From: an uncultured Bacilli bacterium
GTDB lineage: Bacteria > Bacillota_I > Bacilli_A > RF39 > UBA660
Assembly: GCA_910586425.1 (NCBI GenBank)
Contig: CAJUHL010000007.1
Location: forward strand, 1 to 56,008
Direction of reading: 5' to 3'
DNA: 56,008 nucleotides
The notes under the pieces are model-generated. The model saw only the letters and a list, made by a program, of their open reading frames with translations. It did not search any database and had not been told where the DNA came from. This document shows positions 51,513-56,008 of this stretch, one piece after another (position 1 is the first letter of the stretch; each line of letters starts with the position of its first letter). The position numbers and the translations under genes were made by a program.

Positions 51513-53374
51513 TGTTTAAAATCCTCTCTTCCTGTTGAAGTTTCCTTCAATATGTCTTCTAAATTTATATTTGTTTGAAGTGTAAATTTCTTTTTTTTAG
51601 GTGAAATTTCCTCTTTTTGAAAATCTGTATTATTCCTTTTTTGCCTAGGAACTGGTACAAAATCTAAAGTAGTTCCTCTCATCGCAGAATATAATACTGC
51701 ACCATTACTGATCCGTAAAATACAATTACGATTTGGAAGCTCTGTTAATAATTTCATTTTATATTCCCTTGTATTTTCTAATGGAATATTGATATCAAAA
51801 TTATCCACTAGTATATTGGCATCTAGTTTTGAAACTCGAAATATGTAATAATTTAATACATTGGCAAATATGGCATCTTTTACTTCATTGCTAACTTGAT
51901 TTAAATATTGACCAGCAATAAACATAGAAACACCATATTTTCTTGCCTCTGATAAAAAACGACATACAATTGGATTTTCGATTACAGAGATTTCATCCAG
52001 TATAAAGATAATGGATTCTGTATAGGTATAAGATTGTACTAAACCTAACAGTTGTTGCATAACCAATCCTGAGATTGTCTTTGTAATCTTATCCCCTAGT
52101 TGCATCCTATCTAGTGATACAATTGTAAGAAAAGAATCTTGAATGATATCTTTTAGGTTATGATTACTCTTTTCTTGATTGAAAACAGGTAGTAATTGCA
52201 TCTCATCGATAAAAGATATGATTGGAGAAATTGCTTCCCCATAGAAATTGATTTTCAACTCATTAAAGTCATTTAAGAAAAATTGTAATACACTCAATGG
52301 TAATTCTCTTTCATATTGTTTTAACAAAGAAGAACGATATTCAATTTCTAAAAGTAGTCTTCTTAAATTTTGGAAATTAAATTGATTCCCAATCAGTAAA
52401 AGATGAACTGCATACCTTAAAACACGTTCTAACTTTGAATTGTATTGATCCATGATTAATGTTTTAAATAAAGATAAGAAAAGTTCTGTTGATGCGATAA
52501 AATCATTACTAGTTGGCATAAATAAATCCATATCATTTTCTTGAAAGTCAATCACTTTCGTTTGATTGAGTCCTCCAATATCATTTTCCAAAGAGGCATG
52601 TGGATCAATCACGACAATTTTATAATTTCTTTTGTATTTGGGATTTTGTTCCATATATTGAATAAACAGACTAATGAATTTACTCTTTCCACTTCCACTG
52701 GCTCCTAAAATTAAAGAATGTTTATCAAATTGGTAACTATTTTGGTTCAAATAGTAATCCCCTTGTAAATATGGAAATGTCTCAATTTTGAAAATAGTAT
52801 CTAGTGGATTGCTTTGTAATAAACTGATTTGTTTTTCGATTTTTAAATATTTTGGTACCTTTTTATAAAAGAAACGTTTATTGGTATTAAAATCAATTGT
52901 GACAAATGTTTGTGGTATATTACAAAGGTAGGTTTTCCGAACCCATTGGTGATTTTTTTTAAAATACAATTTTGTAGAAGACAGAAAATGATCTTTTGCA
53001 AATGGAAAAATGGATAAGTCTACAACTGATAGTTGTCTACCTGTTCGACTCTCATAATATCCATATATGTCTGCAAAATTATCATTTTCCTTGTGAAAAA
53101 GTGGTAATGACCTTTTAAATTTAGGAAATTCAAATGGATTATTCTCTAGTTTCTTGAAAATAAAATCTTCTAAATGATTGATTGTTGTTGGTAATACATG
53201 ATTTGTCTCTATATAATAATGAATGATATTTTGTTCACACCTTAAGTATAAATGCCAAGAATGAAAACATCCATTGTATTTTGAAATGCTATGGATAAAT
53301 GTAAGCCAGGATTCTTTTTTAATACTCGCATTTTTCAGATATATTTCTGTAAATACCTTCATATTGATTTCCAT
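51491..53374 (-). CDS. HerA/VirB4-like ATPase
   Basis: This 627-residue protein has an unknown N-terminal part (about residues 1-210). A RecA/FtsK-type ATPase follows, with Walker A LGASGSGKS (residues 223-231), VVIDPHAS (DPH near 257), Walker B IIFILDE (455-461), ARKYGVSMFIAGQYLNQ (about 477-493) and a C-terminal SNGAVLYSAMRG. This order matches DUF87/HerA and VirB4-like translocases that work as hexamers on DNA or in secretion. It starts at 53374, inside the end of the nitroreductase gene; an alternative start is four codons later. No conjugation genes are present, so a defence or surface role is open. Confidence 0.85.
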   Translation of the reverse strand: MEINMKVFTEIYLKNASIKKESWLTFIHSISKYNGCFHSWHLYLRCEQNIIHYYIETNHVLPTTINHLEDFIFKKLENNPFEFPKFKRSLPLFHKENDNFADIYGYYESRTGRQLSVVDLSIFPFAKDHFLSSTKLYFKKNHQWVRKTYLCNIPQTFVTIDFNTNKRFFYKKVPKYLKIEKQISLLQSNPLDTIFKIETFPYLQGDYYLNQNSYQFDKHSLILGASGSGKSKFISLFIQYMEQNPKYKRNYKIVVIDPHASLENDIGGLNQTKVIDFQENDMDLFMPTSNDFIASTELFLSLFKTLIMDQYNSKLERVLRYAVHLLLIGNQFNFQNLRRLLLEIEYRSSLLKQYERELPLSVLQFFLNDFNELKINFYGEAISPIISFIDEMQLLPVFNQEKSNHNLKDIIQDSFLTIVSLDRMQLGDKITKTISGLVMQQLLGLVQSYTYTESIIFILDEISVIENPIVCRFLSEARKYGVSMFIAGQYLNQVSNEVKDAIFANVLNYYIFRVSKLDANILVDNFDINIPLENTREYKMKLLTELPNRNCILRISNGAVLYSAMRGTTLDFVPVPRQKRNNTDFQKEEISPKKKKFTLQTNINLEDILKETSTGREDFKQWMIEKH

Positions 53375-53940
53375 TCCATAATTTCTTCTAGTTTCTTTTT
53401 CATTCTTGGATATGGAAATTCGCTTGAATACCCAATTGCAACGGAAACAACTAGTTCCATGGATGGATCTGTAAATAATCTTGCGATTTCTTGTTTTGTA
53501 TAAATAATATCACGTATCCATAACGACCCCAAGTTAAGGTCTGTTGCCTTTAAACAGATATGTTCCACTGCACTTCCAATCGAAAGATAATCAGCATCAC
53601 GAAAATCATCACTATTGGGTCTAAAAACCAATATTAAAATGGGGGCTTCTCGAATGACACGAATACTATTTATCACACTATTCACTGCCTGATAGGTATG
53701 TGTTGCATAATTTGCACTATCTAGTTCTACTTTGTTCTTTTTCATCCTTTCTTCCATAATGGATGCAACTTTTTCCTTTTGCTCGTTTTCTAAAATTACA
53801 AAATGCCATGGTTGTCTATTGGCAGCAGAGGGTGACATTCTCGCACATTCAATTAACCTTATTATTTTTTTCTTTGAAGCAATTCTTTTACTAAATTTTC
53901 TTGTACTTCTTCTTTCTTCAATTACTTGAGTGAATTCCAT
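53359..53940 (-). CDS. Nitroreductase-family flavoprotein
   Basis: This 193-residue FMN enzyme shows ERRSTRKFSKR at its start, SPSAANRQPWHFV (FMN phosphate and isoalloxazine contacts) and a late SIGSAVEHICLKATDLNLGS segment. It may reduce nitro groups or quinones with NAD(P)H; the substrate is unknown. AAGGGGTG precedes the ATG. It lies before the HerA-like gene and overlaps it by 16 bases, but a functional tie is not obvious. Confidence 0.9.
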   Translation of the reverse strand: MEFTQVIEERRSTRKFSKRIASKKKIIRLIECARMSPSAANRQPWHFVILENEQKEKVASIMEERMKKNKVELDSANYATHTYQAVNSVINSIRVIREAPILILVFRPNSDDFRDADYLSIGSAVEHICLKATDLNLGSLWIRDIIYTKQEIARLFTDPSMELVVSVAIGYSSEFPYPRMKKKLEEIMEWKSI

Positions 53941-53979
53941 ATATCTACACCCCTTATACAAGATAACACGATAAAGAAT

Positions 53980-54009
53980 TAAAAAACTGACTTTTTCTTT
54001 GTCAGTTTT
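53980..54009 (-). terminator. Terminator after the AraC-type gene
   Basis: A 9-bp stem AAAACTGAC/GTCAGTTTT (53983-53991 with 54001-54009) is followed by TTTTTTAATTC on the minus strand. Confidence 0.8.
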
Positions 54010-54014
54010 GTCAG

Positions 54015-54815
54015 TTATTCAATGGGCACTAGAAAGTCGGTGACGCCATCATGGTAATATTCTAATTCTGGGATATCCCGTAAATTATACTTACTACTTG
54101 GAAAAAAATGGTAATAGAAATCATCAGAGGCTTTCTGTATTTCTTTTGAATTTGTTGATGGAATATGGAAAACGAGCCATTTTGATTTTGGTATGATAAT
54201 TGGATCAAATTCTTCTATTTCATGACTCCATAGTACCCAATATTCAAAATTGTCACTATGAAAACGATTCTCATATATAACCATTCCATATTCAATCCTC
54301 CCATATTGTTCATTATATTTTGTATTCATAGCCTCCCAAAAGGCAGGCGCATCTTTTTTTATTTTAGCTTCATTTGTTGGAATTCCTTTTCCATACAGTT
54401 TCATTTCTTCTAACTGTGTAATTTCATATGTCATATCATTTTGATCATATTCTTTTTCTTCAAATACAATTTTTGGAAAATTCTTAAGTGCATATTTTCC
54501 TTTTTTTATTTGGCTTGGTTTGATTCCATGAAATTTTTCAAAGGCACGAGAAAATGAAGTTGCATTTTCATACCCATAGCGAAATGCGATTGTTGTAATG
54601 GTTTCGCTGGAGTGATATAAATCATAACCTGCTTGAGATAGTTTTCGTTTTCTGATGTAATCTGAAAGTGATATATTGCATAATAAACTAAAAAGTCTTT
54701 GCATTGTATATTCATTTACGCCTAAAATTCTTGCTAATTCTAAATAAGAAATATCAGAATCCAAATGGGATTCAATATAGGCAATCATGGTATTAAGCTG
54801 ATGGTAAATATTCAT
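54015..54815 (-). CDS. AraC-family regulator with GyrI-like effector domain
   Basis: Residues 1-110 hold two helix-turn-helix motifs (LARILGVNEYTMQRLFSLLC and ETITTIAFRYGYENATSFSRAF). Residues about 120-266 form a GyrI-like effector-binding domain (ending ELEYYHDGVTDFLVPIE), the same plan as Rob and SoxS-like activators with a fused effector part. It probably binds an amphipathic small molecule and activates export or detoxification genes. The adjacent nitroreductase may be a target. Confidence 0.9.
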   Translation of the reverse strand: MNIYHQLNTMIAYIESHLDSDISYLELARILGVNEYTMQRLFSLLCNISLSDYIRKRKLSQAGYDLYHSSETITTIAFRYGYENATSFSRAFEKFHGIKPSQIKKGKYALKNFPKIVFEEKEYDQNDMTYEITQLEEMKLYGKGIPTNEAKIKKDAPAFWEAMNTKYNEQYGRIEYGMVIYENRFHSDNFEYWVLWSHEIEEFDPIIIPKSKWLVFHIPSTNSKEIQKASDDFYYHFFPSSKYNLRDIPELEYYHDGVTDFLVPIE

Positions 54816-54941
54816 AAAGCACTTCCTTGCATCACTATTTCTTCTATTATATATAAGTTGCTTTTAGATATCAAGCATCATTTTATTTTAAATGATGCAC
54901 ATCTTAATAATTTTATGTTATACTGATGCTGGAGGGATATT

Positions 54942-55304
54942 ATGGATTTGGAAACAATTAAAAGCAAATATTATGAACAAAATAGTGCAATGGAAAAGGA
55001 ATATGTAACAGAGAAACAAAATAAACAATTAAATAGGAAATTTGAAAAAGATGGGAATTTATTGGAGGATACATTTGAAGGATATTTTTATGAAAGAGGT
55101 GAAGAAGATTTTGATTTTTATCAAAAGAAATACCCTAATTTATCCAATACAGAATTAGAACAAATCGTAAATCTTCAAAATAATATGTATATCAAAAAAG
55201 CTTCTAAAGATATTCATTCTATGAAAAATATATTGGTATTTTACTTTATGCTTACCATCATTAACTTAATTATTTCTTTCATAGTAATTTTTAAGACAAT
55301 ATAA
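54942..55304 (+). CDS. Tail-anchored hypothetical protein
   Basis: This 120-residue protein is charged for its first 90 residues (KSKYYEQNSAMEKEYVTEKQ) and ends with one helix (ILVFYFMLTIINLIISFIV). GGAGGG lies before the ATG, and TATACT lies upstream. It diverges from the AraC-type gene. No family is recognised. Confidence 0.6.
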   Translation: MDLETIKSKYYEQNSAMEKEYVTEKQNKQLNRKFEKDGNLLEDTFEGYFYERGEEDFDFYQKKYPNLSNTELEQIVNLQNNMYIKKASKDIHSMKNILVFYFMLTIINLIISFIVIFKTI

Positions 55305-55321
55305 AAGTCTCCAAAGTTAGC

Positions 55322-55430
55322 AAATGATATTATCGTTATGCAAAATAATTTATTAGGAGTTTTTCAGGAGTATTACTATATTTAAACATAAGAAAAGCCT
55401 TTATTTTAAAAGGCTTATTTTTATAATTGG
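55322..55430. repeat. Repeat 3' of tRNA-Glu (partner at 7744-7843)
   Basis: This copy shares AATGATATTA, CGTTAT, ATAATTTATTAGGAG, ATATTTAAACAT and the AAGCCTTT/AAAGGCTT hairpin with 7744-7843. It has a small insertion (TCAGGAGTATT) in the middle. It ends at the CCA of tRNA-Glu. Confidence 0.75.
55391..55420 (-). terminator. tRNA-Glu/Asn terminator
   Basis: The same 8-bp stem AAGCCTTT/AAAGGCTT as at tRNA-Arg is present (55395-55402 with 55409-55416), with TTTTCTT after it on the minus strand. Confidence 0.85.
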
Positions 55431-55504
55431 TGACCAGTACGAGATTCGAACTCGTGAATGCTGCCGTGAAAGGGCAGTGTGTTAAGCCACTTCACCAACT
55501 GGCC
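55428..55504 (-). tRNA. tRNA-Glu (UUC)
   Basis: The cloverleaf folds with acceptor GGCCAGT/ACTGGTC, anticodon loop CTTTCAC (anticodon UUC), T-arm ACGAG/CTCGT and an encoded CCA at 55428-55430. Confidence 0.95.
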
Positions 55505-55508
55505 ATAA

Positions 55509-55584
55509 TGGCGCCTAATGTAGGACTCGAACCTACGACCTATCGGTTAACAGCCGAGTGCTCTACCGACTGAGCTAATTAGGC
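55509..55584 (-). tRNA. tRNA-Asn (GUU)
   Basis: The cloverleaf folds with acceptor GCCTAAT/ATTAGGC, anticodon loop CTGTTAA (anticodon GUU), T-arm GTAGG/CCTAC, discriminator G and an encoded CCA at 55509-55511. It is first of a pair with tRNA-Glu. Confidence 0.96.
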
Positions 55585-55610
55585 ACTATGTCTTTGTTTA
55601 AGACTCCTTC

Positions 55611-55639
55611 ATTATATAATAAAATTTAAAATTTGGCAA
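55611..55639 (-). promoter_or_regulatory. Promoter of the tRNA-Asn/Glu unit
   Basis: TATAAT (55611-55616) and TTGCCA (55634-55639) are 17 bases apart. The -10 context TTATTATATAATGAA is the same as at tRNA-Arg. Confidence 0.8.
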
Positions 55640-55716
55640 TACCTTTTCTGTAATTTTCTACCGTTTTTTGGTATTCCCATATTATTATATGTAAATCGAA
55701 GCAAAATATAGTAAAA

Positions 55717-55970
55717 AAGATTCCTTTTTGGAATCTTCCCAGAGTGTTGACAAACTACCTATTTTGAAAAATTTAACATTTTAATAAATTCAAAGTGGGT
55801 AAAAAGGTCTAAATAAGAGTAAATATTAGGTGATTAATCCCTAAATTTGTTCTTTTTTTATACTTTTGTGGGAGAAATATAAAAGGCTGTGGCAAAGCCG
55901 ATTTGAAAAATCGACTTTGTCAACAGCCTGAAAAATAATCATAATGATTATTTTCAGAGTGTTGACAAAG
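55717..55970. repeat. Intergenic hairpin repeat cluster
   Basis: CAGAGTGTTGACAAA occurs twice (55740-55754 and 55955-55969), each time after a small palindrome: AAGATTCC/GGAATCTT (55717-55737) and AATAATCAT/ATGATTATT (55934-55952). Between them, 55884-55930 folds as a long imperfect hairpin (AGGCTGT ... ACAGCCT), and its descending arm carries a related TGTTGACAAAG on the minus strand. No gene lies from 55585 to the window end. Confidence 0.7.
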
Positions 55971-56008
55971 GTCAATGCTCTTTTCTTTTAAAAAAAATCG
56001 TTGTATAA

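Noticed and set aside
51491..53374. Conjugative element signal from the VirB4/HerA-like ATPase
   Set aside because: No relaxase, coupling protein or other mating-pore genes are nearby.

Overview
The window is AT-rich bacterial chromosome using the standard code: TGA acts as a stop, for example in the ATGA overlaps of the rnf operon. It is most consistent with a spore-forming, low-GC Firmicute of the Bacilli/Erysipelotrichia-like gut lineages. The support is a near-identical GerE, SpoIIIAH and GerM, a Phe T-box ahead of pheST, strong AGGAGG ribosome sites, LtaS and MurT/GatD. The exact taxon cannot be named from this sequence.

Layout. 0-7 kb holds a nucleotidyltransferase, mutS, a TtcA-like tRNA thiolase, an M23 peptidase and an acetyltransferase, all on the minus strand. 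7.8-9.9 kb holds tRNA-Arg and a compact sporulation cluster (gerM, gerE, spoIIIAH) with plausible sigma-E and sigma-K promoters. 10-19 kb is envelope: a DUF2207/LemA pair, a lipoprotein, LtaS, and an overlapping murL-murD pair that points to the L-Glu-then-epimerise route to D-Glu. 18.9-23.3 kb is a compact Rnf operon (C, D-G fusion, micro-ORF, E, A, Cys-rich micro-ORF, short RnfB). 23.4-31.7 kb holds a pilin-like surface protein, a two-component system, tcdA, an HTH/DUF4097 pair and a membrane-anchored papain-like protein.

31.7-39.9 kb is a decaying accessory island. It carries a frameshifted DHH gene, a HAD nucleotidase-nucleoside hydrolase fusion beside an HD protein, divergent HTH genes around a perfect inverted-repeat operator, a DUF3800 gene, two probable minus-strand small RNAs, and a multiply frameshifted tyrosine integrase next to tRNA-Thr. 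40-47 kb returns to core genes: a STAS-like protein, murT-gatD (GatD lacks both catalytic residues), and a Phe T-box operon of a hydrolase plus pheST. 47-55.3 kb has a membrane HTH protein, a lone AAA ATPase, a HerA-like ATPase overlapping a Cys-rich protein, a nitroreductase and an AraC regulator. The end carries tRNA-Glu, tRNA-Asn and hairpin repeats.

Three points stand out. First, the DUF3800 gene faces a roughly 110-nt structured RNA with a consensus promoter and an intrinsic terminator. Second, glutamate handling in the wall stem peptide looks doubly unusual (MurL route, and a GatD without Cys and His). Third, the Rnf complex is reduced and rearranged, with two micro-ORFs.
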